The notes beneath the pieces are model-generated. The model ran no database searches. It was given only the letters and a program-made list of their open reading frames with translations, and was not told where the DNA came from. The position numbers were made by a program, and so were the translations under genes. A DNA stretch of 64,000 bases. Origin: Ashinkailepas kermadecensis (Eukaryota > Arthropoda > Thecostraca > Neolepadidae). The DNA lies in the NCBI GenBank assembly GCA_034440615.1, contig JAOTOM010003669.1, positions 1-64,000 of the forward strand. Direction: 5' to 3'. Shown in pieces: positions 49,300 to 61,164 of the stretch. Numbering within the stretch: position 1 is the stretch's first letter; each line of letters starts with the position of its first letter.

Positions 49300-51060
49300 T
49301 CTAGGAAATGAGACGACGCGACAGGGGGCCTATAATTTGCAAGAAGAACCCCCTAAGAAGTAGTAAGAGTCGAGTCTGGGTATTTTAAAATCACGATATG
49401 GGTCCCAAAAGATCCGGCCGGGGCCCCTGCAAATTACGCTGAGCCTGGGGTACCAGAAATTCACGCCCGGACCACGAAAATCATGCCAGGGGCACAACAG
49501 GTCGTACCGTGCCCCAACGGTCTCATTGGGACCAAAACAAATGAAGCCGGAGCAACGAAGAACAATCCGGACATGGATAATCACTCTGGAGGCCCAACAA
49601 TGACGCCAAAAGCCTCCAAAACGCATTGGACCCCCAAAAAGTGTCTAGGCCGCTATAGCTCGCGCTAGGGATCCAAGAAAATGACGTCGGGGCCCAAAAG
49701 ATCACATTGGACCCAAAAAAGTCGCGTCGCAGTCCTTGAAAATCACACTGGAGGCCCAGAAGGTCGCGCCGGGGCCCCAAAAGTTGCAGCTGCCCCCAAA
49801 ATCAATTTTAACCGGAATGTCACTCTGGGACAAAAAAAAACTCCTTCAGTGGCCGCAGTGCTATATCAAAGGGGCAAATGCCCCCTCCATCCTGAGAGGG
49901 ATAAGCTCCTAAGAATCGTGTCGGGGCCTCAAAAATCGCGCTGGTGCCACCAAAATTCGCGTCGGTCCACCAGAATTCGCGTATGGGTCTCCAAATAAAT
50001 ACGGCGAGCCCAGGAAAACTCGCTCCGAGGCCCGAAAAATTGCGACAGGAACCGGAAAAATCGCGTTGGGGCCACAGCTAAATACAACGCATCGCACAAA
50101 CTCGAACCGGGCTCCCCAAATATCGCGCTTGGGACCCACAATTCCCATCGGTAGTCCCGTCGAGGCTCTAAAATATTGCCGTCTAGGGCCACACGTAAGC
50201 ACAGTGTGACCACAAACACAAACACAAATCAAACTGGAGCCCTCCAAAATAAGGATGGATTCCACCAACTAAATGCCCAGGTAAAAAAATGGCTCTGGAG
50301 CACCGAACATATTATCAGATGCCTGGACAAATTGCGTACGGCACCGAAAAACAAACCGGATCTCGAACAATCGAGGTGGGATACAAAAACATGGGCTAAG
50401 GGCTCGAGAAATCAGGCCGGGATTCGGACTTTAAAAAAAATCAGAAAAGTTTCACAAAATCGTATTGAGCCCAGAAAACTGGGGTTGGGTCTCCGGAACC
50501 ACGCGCCTGGGTGCGATAAGCCACTCTGGGACCTAGAAACATCCTACCGAAGCCCCAAAATTGTACTTGGGCCCCACAAGTGTGCGTCAGAAGCCCAAAA
50601 TAAACACATCGGGACCCTAAGAGCACAACGGAGGCCGAAAATACAACTGACCCTCCAAAGCGCACAGTCTCACAAAAGCGACAGGGCCTTAACACATGCG
50701 TTGCAGCCATAGATATACATACCGGGAGGTCTAAAAATACACCGGAAGCTCTCAAGGCACACAGGGGTCATGATAACGCACAATAGCCTGAAAAGGTGGC
50801 TGGGGCCGCAAAAGGCAACATGGTTCCGAAGCAAACAAAAAGACCGGCGCTAAATAAACACATCGGGATCTTCGAAAACGCCCTGACACGTCAAAAAAAA
50901 AATCCTCGGTGCACAAAAATTCAACAAACCCTAAAACGAGCAGGGGGTTCGAAAATGCTTTTGGCCCCTAACAAAAATGGATTGCAGCCATAATACACAA
51001 TCATAGACCAAGAAAGACGCAACGAGTCCAAAAAAGAACGCCGAGGCTTGGCCTCGGTTC
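49300..51060 (-). repeat. D module: degenerate GGGCCC/CGCGATTTTT repeats (minus)
   Basis: ~25-30-bp units alternating a GGGGCCC-type block and an AAAAATCGCG-type block. Homologous to 41690-43440, 51415-52210 and 56020-56940. No real ORF. Confidence 0.85.
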
Positions 51061-51129
51061 GGTATCCAATCTGGGAGGATAGCAGCAAAGATATAAAGTG
51101 CATCAAAGCTCAGCGGAAACCGCATTTCA

Positions 51130-52530
51130 TAACTACCAGAAAATGTGGGAAGTAGGAAACTAATGATCGAATTTAATCAATCGACTTTTCGAAGCGAACG
51201 CCCATGCGAATCATTCCATCACGCCAAATATGGCGCAAGTCTATCATGTGGCAGCAATTAGCAAAACGCAGAAGGCCTAGCAGAATCCATAGCATCGCAC
51301 GAAGTGTGGCGAATGCACCGAATACGAAAAATGGGTGTGCACGTGCACTGACGTTGCCGTCGTGGCGACCGGGTGCTATGAACTGGAATGCCTGAAATTG
51401 TAAAATTTTGTATTTTAAAGTGGTGGGTAATACATTTTACTTTGAAGTTATGGGCCTAATACATCTTCTAAACCCTGCTCGTTTTAGAGCCTTGTTGTGT
51501 TTTTTTGTGCACCGAGTATTTTTTTTACCTGTCGGGGCGTTTTCGAAGATCCCGATGTGTTTATCTAGCTTCCGGTCGTTTTGTACGTTTTGGAACCATG
51601 TTGCCTTTTGTGGCCCCAGCCTCTTTTCCAGGCCCTTGTGCGTTCTCGTGGCCCCTGTGCGCCTTGCGAGCTTGCAGTGTATTTTTCTTAGAGCTCCCGG
51701 TATGTTTATTTAGGGCTGCAACGCATGTTTTAAGGCCCTATCGCTTTTTGGGAGACTCTGTGCGCTTTGGAGGGTGAGTTGTACTTTCTGGCACCGTTGT
51801 ACTCTTAGGGTCCCGCTGTGTATATTTGGGGCTTCTGACGAACATTTGTGGGGCCCCAGTATGATTTTGGGGCTTCGGTGCGATTTTTTCTGGGTCCCAG
51901 CGCGACTTATCGCGCCCAGGCGCGTGGTTCCGGAGACCCAACGCCAGCTTTCTGGGCTCAACGCGATTTTTGTGGATCTTTTCTGTTTTTTTAAAAGTCC
52001 GAATCCCGGCCTGATTTTTCGAACCTCTGACGCCATGTTTTTGTATCCCAGCTCGATTTTTCGAGATCCGGTATGCTTTTCGGTGTCATACGCAATTTTT
52101 GAAGGCATCTGAGAAAAAATGTTCGGTGCAACAGAGCCATTTTCCTGACCCGGACATTTATTTGTTGGAATCTCTCTTTTTTTGGAGGGCTCCAGCTTGA
52201 TTTTTTGGGATACCGATCCGGGTTTGTGGTATAGGTGTAATTTCAGCAGTGTGAGGTAACTTATCAAGGGATACCAAAATAAAACCTTAGAACTGAATGG
52301 TGGAGTCAGGGTTGAAATCCTACCAATCAGAAACCATAGTGGTAGATTAGGCCCCTCCACAGGACAATTTAGTTGATGACTAATTATATTATTTCGAATG
52401 TACCCTTTGACAAAATAGCGGTCGAAATCCAAGTTTGACTTTTTAATGGGCGTAGGTGCCCCCCCCCTGCAAATCCGTTTGCCCCCTCCTGCTTGACGCA
52501 AATATAGGTACTCCACTGGTCCCTCAATAA
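51130..52530 (+). repeat. C module split by an inverted D module
   Basis: 51130-51410 and 52215-52530 together match the single C block at 56960-57600 (GCGACCGGG, TTCAGCAGTGTGAGGT, CCCCTCCACAGGACA). Between them 51415-52210 is a D module in the opposite orientation to 49300-51060, giving a large inverted pair. Confidence 0.8.
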
Positions 52531-52686
52531 TTTTCCGAAACATACGCCCATGGGGAAAAGCCAACATTGAGGGGACAAATTACCCCTCATAAGCATACAA
52601 TACAACATCCATGCTCCATATGAAATGGGATGAATGATGTTTTTAAATGCATTTTCTTCCAACAAACTTCTTTTCTGTTATTACAG

Positions 52687-52799
52687 CCTGCATTATTAGA
52701 GCTTCCCAGCTTCCATACCTACTCAACATCATTTACAAAACGGTACAGCACAGCGAAAACGATGGGCGTGACGGCGTGAAATTTGAAGGCTTGGATTAT
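52687..52799 (+). other. Exon-like segment inside the 6.6-kb element
   Basis: Strong acceptor CTTCTTTTCTGTTATTACAG and donor GTACGT bound an open stretch. In the longest frame it reads CIIRASQLPYLLNIIYKTVQ then HSENDGRDGVKFEGLDY. Not recognised. Could be a captured host exon, an exon of an unidentified transposon gene, or chance. Confidence 0.35.
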
Positions 52800-53039
52800 G
52801 TACGTACTGACATTGTTGCATTGTTGCATTGCCATTTATGCATTGGTGTTCAATGCTTGTTCTTGCCGTGAATTTATTCGCTGAGGATATATTTTAGCTC
52901 ATGTGACAGTTGCCTTGCAGCCAGCACCAAATGTTATGAAAATAAACAAATTCCTAAGAGGACGCTAAAAAACCAATGCAATCCACTTCTCGTTGTCACC
53001 TTTACGAAATTTTCGTCCTTGGACTGAGAAATGGTCGTT

Positions 53040-53160
53040 CAAGCTTTGCTTATGACATCAAGCTGGTGGGAATAAATAACACTAGTGATGAATCTAGCTA
53101 TATTCAGTTAGACTTGGAGGACTTAAAAGTGGGTTGATCAATGGCAGATATCTGTAAGAT
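53040..53160 (+). pseudogene. CR1-like reverse-transcriptase scrap
   Basis: FAYDIKLVGINNTSDESSYI and QLDLEDLKVG correspond to 10880-10970 of the large LINE. The FADD motif is altered to FAYD and the frame ends at once. Confidence 0.75.
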
Positions 53161-53534
53161 ATGCTTAGCACCAGCCCCGCCAGCTCGCTGCAATCTAGAG
53201 GCCAGCGGGAAGATTCGAGAAAGCATTGAGACGATGGTTTGTTTTGGCACTTATGTATTTATCCAAATAGTACTTATTTATACCCTGGTATGGACCAGTT
53301 TTCAGCGAAAATGATTAGTGCTATTGCGTTTTGAGTAAATGATGCACCATGCTAAGAACAAACAAAAACCAATATGAAATCATGTTCCCCATCCTCGAAC
53401 CACAGTATAAGAGCCTAAAAACAATATGAGACCCTAACACAATGGAGGCCCCCTTTCGGGGAACAGGAGGCCCCCTTTCGACCTTGCCCCCCCACCCCCC
53501 GGAACAATTTCGTGGCGACGCCACTGTCCGAGAG

Positions 53535-55680
53535 TGCTTTCATTGATGCGTTTGAGTGAGGAAGGACAATACCACTCATCAATAATCAGTAATTAGCAGC
53601 AATATAGTAAGTACGTGTTTGAAGTTGCAAATTTCCTGTCTCCCTCCTTGAAAAATACAATTGGGTATAGCGGCCACCGGTCGTGACGTCTGTTCTTCAG
53701 AGCATCCAAAACCGTAGCATCGAAAGATAAAAAGTAAAGTAGAAAATCCTAGAATCTCAAGCTAGAGAATGTGGTCGACAAATATGACGGAGGTGAGACA
53801 TTTGTGGTGCAATTGCGCGCGATGTTTAATCCGGTGGCCAAACTCATGTGGCGTCGCGCTGCTTAATTTTGTATACTTCACACCCGATGTGTCCGCATAT
53901 TAGTGTGATTTTAAGCAGTTAATTCTTACTGATATTTAATTCCCAAAGAAACAATAGAGGAAGAAGTTGGCAGGTAAGCTTCAACAAGTCCAGTCCATGC
54001 CTTTTTCTGATTTCTGCACGGTGTTTCTAAATTAATGCCGGATACCTAACTACCTTCCTACCATATTTGAGTATTATTGTGCTTTAAAGGAAACTAACCA
54101 CCTTGCCGAAATTCTGCAATCATACTAATTAGGGGTATTGGCACCTGAAAATGATGAATATGACATTGGTTTTGCGAAATATTATGCCCATACTTCAAAA
54201 AACGTGATTTTGGAAAGTGTATTTATTTTTTATCATAGGCCTCTAAAGGTTTAATTTAGGTTTAATTAAAGTTTAATTAATTTAATTTAATTAAATTTGT
54301 AATAAAATTTAAATTTAATTTAAATAAAGCCTTTAGGTTTAATTAGGTTTAATTAGGTTTAATTAAATAAAAGGTTTAATTTCCATTGAAATGCTGTTTG
54401 CTTCCATATGCTTCCATATGAAGGAATTTTCACAACGCCCACCGAGTCTGTCCATGTCCCAAAACCGATGATAAAAGGCCTTATAACTTCGGCTGGAAGA
54501 TGTTTTGGACCGAACGGAGTATGAGGTAAGTTATTTCTCGACGTGGTCTTCAAAACTGCTATCTCAGTTAAAATCCCATTATAAAGGTGGTTAGTTTCCT
54601 TTAAGGTGGTAACAAGACAAGTTTTTACACACATTTTCCTCCATACAGCAAACGAATAGGTTAGTTTTGGTAGTAAATTTGTGCTTTAAGTTGATTTTTG
54701 AATTCTTGGAATTTATCATTCGAATGCAATGTGGTTGTGACCAAAATAACAACAAAAAAGAGGTTTTGGGTTAGGTAACATAGCATAAAAAGAAATGTAT
54801 TTCTTTTTTAATCAGCATAACCAAACCTAACCTAGCCTAACCTGCCTTTGGAGAAAAAAAGAAAAACAAAATTAGAAAAAGCAAAAGCATTTTATTTTCT
54901 GAAGATTTTCAACATTTAAAAACCTAACCCAACCTAACCTAACCTAACATGAGTTGCTCTTGAGTAAAAAAGTATTTGTAAATTTGCAGTTTAAGGTGTT
55001 TTTATTAATTTTTGTGAATTTTTCTTCAGAATACTATGTTCATGAAGGTGACTAAGATGAGGGGACCACTTATTTTCTGTGCAATCGCATTTTTTTTATT
55101 GGAAAAAATTGATAAATTTTCGAACTTAAAAATCTTAACTAACCTAACCTAACCAAACCTAACCCATTTGTTTGCTTTATGGAAACAAATATGTGTAAAA
55201 ACTTGTCTTGTTACCACATTAAACCAGAAAAATACCGGTTTGGTTAGGTTAGGCTAGTTTAGTTTTTTAGGTTGGAATTTTTTTTTCAAGTTTTCAAAAA
55301 TTTGCTAAAAATCGGACATTTTTTCCTTCAAAAGCAGCTGACGTTAGGTTAAGCTAGGTTTGGTTCGGTTTTCTAATTTATAAAGTTTTCAGAGAATATA
55401 TTGCTTAAAATTGTTTTCTTTTTGTCTCCAAAGGAGGTTAGGATATGCTAGATTAGGTTATGTTTGTTATGGTTATTAGGTTATCGTATGGATTCACTGA
55501 TGAGTGAATCCATATAATTCCCACTGGAGTCTAAAAGCTCCATCATAACCTTACGCATAACGTATATCACTAGAGCCCATCTCGATTCTACTGCTCACTT
55601 AAAACACTATGGAAGTCAATTAATGAAAGTGTTACTCCATTACCTGCATTGTTAATACAAACAGAAAGAAGTCCTTTGAG
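53535..55680. repeat. Family F region, AT-rich, with CCTAA runs
   Basis: 54605-55218 is bounded by an inverted pair (GGTGGTAACAAGACAAGTTT against AAACTTGTCTTGTTACCAC). TTTAATTTAAATT low-complexity at 54240-54370. CCTAACCTAACC runs at 54830, 54930 and 55140. No gene seen apart from the exon-like segments further right. Confidence 0.55.
54088..54600 (+). mobile_element. piggyBac-like MITE with TTAA duplication inside family F
   Basis: Perfect 17-bp inverted ends AGGAAACTAACCACCTT; TTAA at 54084-54087 and 54601-54604. Family F copies at 43817 and 12593 keep a single TTAA at this point with matching flanks (TATTATTG...TTTAAGGT), so they are empty sites. 513 bp. Confidence 0.9.
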
Positions 55681-55689
55681 CCATATGTA

Positions 55690-55782
55690 ATGTCCTTCAC
55701 AGTGCTGCTCCATCCACCCCCAACTCCAGCCCTGACCAAACTTCAGGAGCGCATTCATCTCCAAAGCAGCCTGCGGAACAAG
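55690..55782 (+). CDS. Candidate first coding exon, unidentified protein
   Basis: ATG-initiated 31 codons MSFTVLLHPPPTPALTKLQE and RIHLQSSLRNK ending at donor GTATGT, phase 0. A 79-bp intron would join it to 55862-55916. Non-repetitive in this window. It lies inside the 15.7-kb element, so a captured host gene fragment is possible. Confidence 0.4.
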
Positions 55783-55861
55783 GTATGTATTGCAGCAAGA
55801 GTACTATGATCTGAATTGGTATCCCTGTTGCCTAATAGTCCATCCTTGCCTATCCATGTAG

Positions 55862-55916
55862 GAGATGTTTGGACTTCCCTCAAACTGTCTGGAGAACTTT
55901 GGAGTTGAAATCACGT
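55862..55916 (+). CDS. Candidate second exon, unidentified protein
   Basis: Acceptor GCCTATCCATGTAG, then EMFGLPSNCLENFGVEIT plus one base, then donor GTGAGT. Reading through the donor meets TGA at once. The next exon was not found before the D module at 56020. Confidence 0.4.
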
Positions 55917-56019
55917 GTGAGTGATGAAACAGATGAGCTATTCCTAATGCTTATGTTGGAGAATTGCATGGCACAGTAGCATGCCGAATGGGAGGGACAT
56001 TGTGGGCAGTTGTCCCCTG

Positions 56020-58240
56020 ACAGGTTGTGGGGCCCCCAATAATCGTGTCGAGCTCCTGAAAAAAATGCGCCAGTCTCAATAATCCCGCTTGGGCCCCCAA
56101 TAATCGCACCGGAGCCCCGTAGAATCGCACTGGGGCGAAAAAGTCGCGCAGGGTCTCCTGAAAAGAACGCTGGGACCTCAAAAGTTCCCACCTGGGCCCC
56201 TGATGAAAATCACGCTTGGAGCTCGAAAGAGTCGTGCTGGGGTTCAAGAAAATCAGTTCCCTGACAATCACGCTAGGGGCATGACAGGTCGCACCGGGGC
56301 TTCAAAAGTCTCATTGTGATGACCCAACAAATGAAGCCGGGGCAACGAAAAGCAGTCCCGACATGGAAAATCACTCTGGGGTCCCAATAACCGCTCCAAA
56401 ACCCACAAAGCGTGTTTGGCCACAAAAAACGTGTCCTAGCCACTAAAGCTCGAGCTAGGGATCCCAACAAGTGACCACGGGGCCCCCAAATATCGCGTTC
56501 GGGGCCCAAAAATTCCGTCGGTAATCCCAAAATGTAATGTCGGTAATCAAAAGCGTACCGAGTTTCGCAAAAAAGCGACCGGGCCTTAAAATATGCGCTG
56601 CAGCTCGAAATAAACACACCGGGAGCGCTAAATAAAAAGCGTAACGGAGGCCCTCGAGGCACACCAGGGCCATCAGACCGCACGGGTCCTAAAAACAGGC
56701 TGGGCCCTCAAAAAGGGAATTGATCGTAAACAAGGAACAAATAGACCGGGCACTAAATAAACACATCGGCGTCTTCGAAAACGCGCCGATACCACACAAA
56801 ATATAATCGGTGTATAAAAAGGCAACAAAGCGGTAAAAAGATCCGGGTCACAAACATGTGCCGGGCCCCTAACAAAAATTGGCTGGAGCCCTAAAACACA
56901 TCCATAGAAGAAGAAAAACGCAACGGGTAAAAAACGAACACCTAGCCAGGGTCACGGCTCGGTAGCCAATCTGAGAGCTTACTTAACCAAAGAGATGAGG
57001 TGCATCAAAGCTCAGTGTGTCTACGGATTTCTTAATCACGAGAAAATGTGGGAAGAATAGAACTAATACATCGAATTGAATTTTTATATTTTTTGTTCCA
57101 GCGAGCCGCCATACCAGGCATTCCACATATCAAATGTGGCACAAGATTATCATGTAACAGTAATTAGCAAAACGTGGGAGGCGTAGCAGAAACCGGAGAA
57201 CCGCACGTAGAGTGGCGAATGCGCCGACTGCGCAAGGCGGTTGTGCACGTGCACGAACGTTGGCGTTTTGGCGACCGGGCGTTATTAATTGGAATGCCTG
57301 ATATTGCCAAATTTTACATTTTTTTAGTGATTTGTTCAGGTACAATTTCAGCAGTGTGAGGTGACTTTTCAAGGGATTCCAAAATAAAAACCTTCAAACA
57401 GGATGGGGGGAGTTAGGGTTTAAATCCGGTCATTCAGAAATAATGGTGGTTGATTTGGCCCCCTCCACAGGACAGTTAATTCGGTCACTAATTATTCTAT
57501 AACACAAATATAAAGAACCCTCTTTGAAAAAAATATTGGAAATCCGGGGACTTTTTTAAATGAGGATAGTTGGGCACCTTCCAAGTCAGTTTGCCCCCCT
57601 CTCGCAAGTCCTAGTGAGTCAGTCCCACTGCCATGGCATGACATAATTTAACCTGTTGATGGCTATGATCCGCCGCAATGGACGGTGTACTCTGCGGCCC
57701 CGGTCCGCCACAGTGGACGATGTGCTCCGCAGCCCCGATCCGCCACAATGGACGGTGTCCTCCACGGCCCTGATCCGCCACAGTGGACGGTGTGCTCCGC
57801 GGCCCCGGTCCGTTACAATGGATAGTGAACTCCACGGCTCTGATCCGTCACAGTGGACGGTTTGCTCCGCGACCCTGATCCATCACAGTGTATGGTGTAC
57901 TCCGCGGCCCTGCTCAGCCGCAGTGGACGCTATGCTTCGCGGCCTAGTCCGTCATAGCATGTGTCCCCCACGGCACCGGTCCACCACAGTGGACGGTATA
58001 CTCTGCGACGCGGTCTGCCACGGTTGATGATGTACTCCGCGGCCCTGGCCCGCCACAGGGGACTGTGTGCTCCGCGGCTCCGGTCCGTTAAGGTGGACCG
58101 TGTGCTCCGCGGCACCGGTCCGCCAGAGTGGACGGTGTGTTTCGCGGCTCTGGTCCGCCATAGTAGGTGTGCTCCACAGCCCCAGTCCGCCACAGTGGAC
58201 GGTTTGCTCTGCGACCCTGGCCCGCCACAGTGGACGTCAG
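56020..58240 (+). repeat. D, C and A modules of copy 3
   Basis: D 56020-56940 (GGGGCCCCCAATAATCGCA type units), C 56960-57655, A 57660-58240. A consists of ~35-bp units of GCGGCCCCGGTCCGCCACAG followed by TGGACGGTGTGCTCC, about 16 copies. Same order as copy 2, inverted there. Confidence 0.85.
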
Positions 58241-58610
58241 GGTCGAAAAACGGGGTTTTCCTGGATTTTTGCCATCCATAGCATTATCCTCTTCGCAAAA
58301 TTATCCTCCATGTTGTTTCCTCCATGCGTTTTCAACGTGGACGTCCAATCGTGTTGTTCGACAAGGAATTGCCCTGTGGTAAAGTGCTCAAGATTCACCT
58401 GAAACTTCAAAGTGATATTCTGATGCCAAGGTTTGAAGGAAAATATCCTCTCCGTATTCCATCACTCAGAAGTTGTCCTCTCATCACCCAGGATTGCAAA
58501 GTATAAATCCATCACGGCTTTCCATCATCTTTCCGAGCAGTTTTGTGTGCATTAGTTGTCACTTTCTCCGCATTCTAGCGTTCACCTTACCATTAATATT
58601 TCCCAATTCG

Positions 58611-58844
58611 TCACAGCCATTGCATCTGATTGAGACGCAGCTGCTCTTGTTGTGCATTTCGAGCGATGAATATTGATGCCATCAGAAAAGCAAATTCTGT
58701 CAGCAGCGAGGCTGACTTTACTTCTACTAGGGTAATGATTACAGGTACTAACAGCAGCGCGACCAGAAATGCCTTTGGACCCGGCACCCTTGTGGCTTTA
58801 TTCGTGTCCCTCGCACCTATATGAAGACTCCTTACGTCTGTCAT
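58611..58844 (-). pseudogene. First hydrophobic ORF of the B module, copy 3
   Basis: 77 codons: MTDVRSLHIGARDTNKATRV, then AFLVALLLVPVIITLVEVKS and LLTEFAFLMASIFIARNAQQ. Differences from copy 1 are mostly conservative. Unknown family with two likely membrane segments. Confidence 0.4.
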
Positions 58845-59466
58845 GTGTTCCTACTGTCCGACATTTTGCACCTCTTTATATTTGCCCTTCATATGCTTTA
58901 TATTTGCTTTATATGATAAGGTCCGGTCACACGAAGTCGGGTCATCTCGGATCATTGTTCACACAATGTCATGGTGTACTACTTCGGTGGCTCTAAAACT
59001 GAATTAAAATGTCAATTCACGAGGAGCAGAAGCATTCGGCATAAGACGACATTTCGGTCGCAATGTCGCTAAGGCAGCTGACGCGCACAAAATCCAAACT
59101 CCACACATAAGACGGCAGTGTAGAATATGCATAATACTTGACCTGACCTAACGCCATTGACCTTGTCACATATTTGAAAGCCGAATGTCTATATCATTCT
59201 TTCATCATGTTCTGCACGAAAAGGTTCCCCTTACTGCGATAAGAAGAAATAATTTGACCTGACCTCCGTTTAGTAACCTTGGCCTTGATTAAAATTTTGG
59301 AAAAGCAGTTATTTGATTTGATGAAAGAACAGTATGATCTGGATTTGGTGTTGCTATGCTGGAACCACTGCGAATCTCTGCATTTTGAAGATTTTGGAAT
59401 ATTATCCTCCTTGATCCATCCCAAGTCAATTTCAAGGGGAATTATAAATCAAATTGGTGAATGAGG

Positions 59467-59736
59467 TCAAGAAGGCAAATATGGTGGGGTCCAAGCACCA
59501 CCAAAGGTATAGAAAACTCCGCACTTAACCTTTTGGAGGGAAAGGATTACAAGTACTAACAGGGCTGCAGTAAAAATGCCCCTATTGCGACACACCTGTT
59601 GCGGGACCATTCCATTGAAAACTGCTTTGATTTCTGCCATTATTCCCACTTTCCGAAGTTTTGTACTTTTTATTTCCGACTCTAGCAAAGGAACCATTCC
59701 AGCCGACATATCCATTTCAAAGCCGTCGGATGGCAC
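59467..59736 (-). pseudogene. Second conserved ORF of the B module, copy 3
   Basis: PSDGFEMDMSAGMVPLLESE, GIMAEIKAVFNGMVPQQVCR, then FTAALLVLVIL before diverging from copy 2 through an extra ~60 bases. Confidence 0.35.
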
Positions 59737-60585
59737 TTCTGGGAATCTCCTGGGCTGACCTTTTCGGACTCCTTGGCCGTGACCGGAGAGGCATGTACCC
59801 GGTGTGTCCTACTCTTGCTCGTGGCTGCGTCATTGGGTACGGGTGGCGTTTTTAGATTGTTGTAAAAAAAAGTAGTAGGACGATTGCGCTGATTGATGTC
59901 TATGATCAGTTGTTAATTTTAGTTTGCTTGGTGTCGTGAGTGGTGACTGACTAGACTCGGCGATCACGATGACTACATCAATGCACATGTTTGATCAGAG
60001 GACAGTTTTCGATTTCTATGCTTTTGTGGAGGCTGTGCCCCCTTCCCGACCCCGAATTCGTCCCACCAAAACTTTGGCTTCGCCCCTCCCTAATGTTAGG
60101 CACCAAGGAAATACCTTCACCCATCGTCATCACAGTTCAGGCCTGCTGTGCTCCGATGCTCCATCAAGGCCGGTGTGTTTTATCCTGCATATGGGCGCGG
60201 ACATATTTTACTTAAGCCGGTGTGTGTTTGTTGGTGTGTAGGGTGAGGGGAGGGTGACGGTAACGTTGACGATGACGATGACGTTGACGATTACGATGGA
60301 CCCGAGTCCATTGTATGACTCTGTAGTCGCATGCTATGACTCAAAGTTTTTATGTTGACATGTACTGCTCTTTTGCTTAGGTGACTTCATCTGTTACTGG
60401 ACGATTTTTCCCGTTTGTGAGGATGCTGAATAAATATAAACATACACATTGTGAAATAAAAAATCCGAATTATTCAGGTCTGAAAATATAGTGGGCGAAA
60501 TCCGATGAGTTTTTGTTTGGGGAGGGGGTGTCTAGTACGTTGACACCTCGCCCCCCCCAATGTTTTTCACAAATCGGCACCCCTG

Positions 60586-61162
60586 TTCGGAAGTTGGATC
60601 GTCTAACGGTTTGCCAATAGTCCTTAACGATGACTTCTGTAACGGCCGGTCAAGCGATCTGATCTGTAATCGTCGGCCAGACGGTCCATAGCGATCAGCA
60701 TACCTGTCTGTAACGGTTAGTCAGGTTAGCGGTCCATTGCGGTTCGTCAAGTGTTATTTAATTGTAGGTTAGGTTAGCAGTCTAGGCCGGCCAAGTGACC
60801 TGTAATTGTCGGTTAGGTTATCAGTCTGTAATGGCCCGTCAGCTGATCTGTAATAGTTGGTTAGGTAAGCAGTCTAACGACCGGTCAGACGCTTTGCAAT
60901 GGTTGGTCAGGCGGATCGTAACGGCCGGTCAGACGATCTGATCTGCAATTGTCGGTCAGGCGGTCCGTAGCGGTCGGTCAGGCGGTCTGCTGCGGCCGGT
61001 CTGGCGGTCTGTAACGGTCGGCAGGTCAGGCGGTTTGTAACGGTCGAACAGTCTGTAACGGCCGGTCTGGCGGTCTGTAGCGGTCGGCCAGTCTCTAACG
61101 GCCGGTCAGGCGGTTCGTAGGGGTCTGTAACGGTCGGCCAGTCTCTAACGACCGGTCAGCAG
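60586..61162 (+). repeat. Satellite E, middle part
   Basis: Units of ~22 bp with GTAACGGTCGGTCAGGCGGT cores, more regular than the left part. Confidence 0.9.
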
Positions 61163-61164
61163 TA

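Larger units (their letters stand above)
46889..53526 (+). mobile_element. 6.6-kb nested hAT-like element with perfect 8-bp duplication
   Basis: Left end CAAGGGCGTCGCCAC; right end is the complement of CAGTGGCGTCGCCAC (13 of 15). TCCGAGAG occurs at 46881-46888 and 53527-53534. Contents: a 2.2-kb minisatellite, D module (minus), part of C, an inverted D module, the rest of C, an exon-like segment and a CR1 scrap. 6638 bp without a visible transposase. Confidence 0.85.
44913..60585 (+). mobile_element. 15.7-kb composite hAT-like element inserted in satellite E
   Basis: Starts CAGGGGCGTCGATTTG and ends with the reverse complement of CAGGGGTGCCGATTTG (14 of 16). Flanks TTCGCAAG and TTCGGAAG agree at 7 of 8, and satellite E continues on both sides. 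Contains, in order: a minimal hairpin-tail retro-insert, a CR1 fragment, MITE M2, the 6.6-kb nested element (46889-53526), family F with a TTAA MITE, exon-like segments, then modules D, C, A and B. No transposase seen. Confidence 0.75.
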
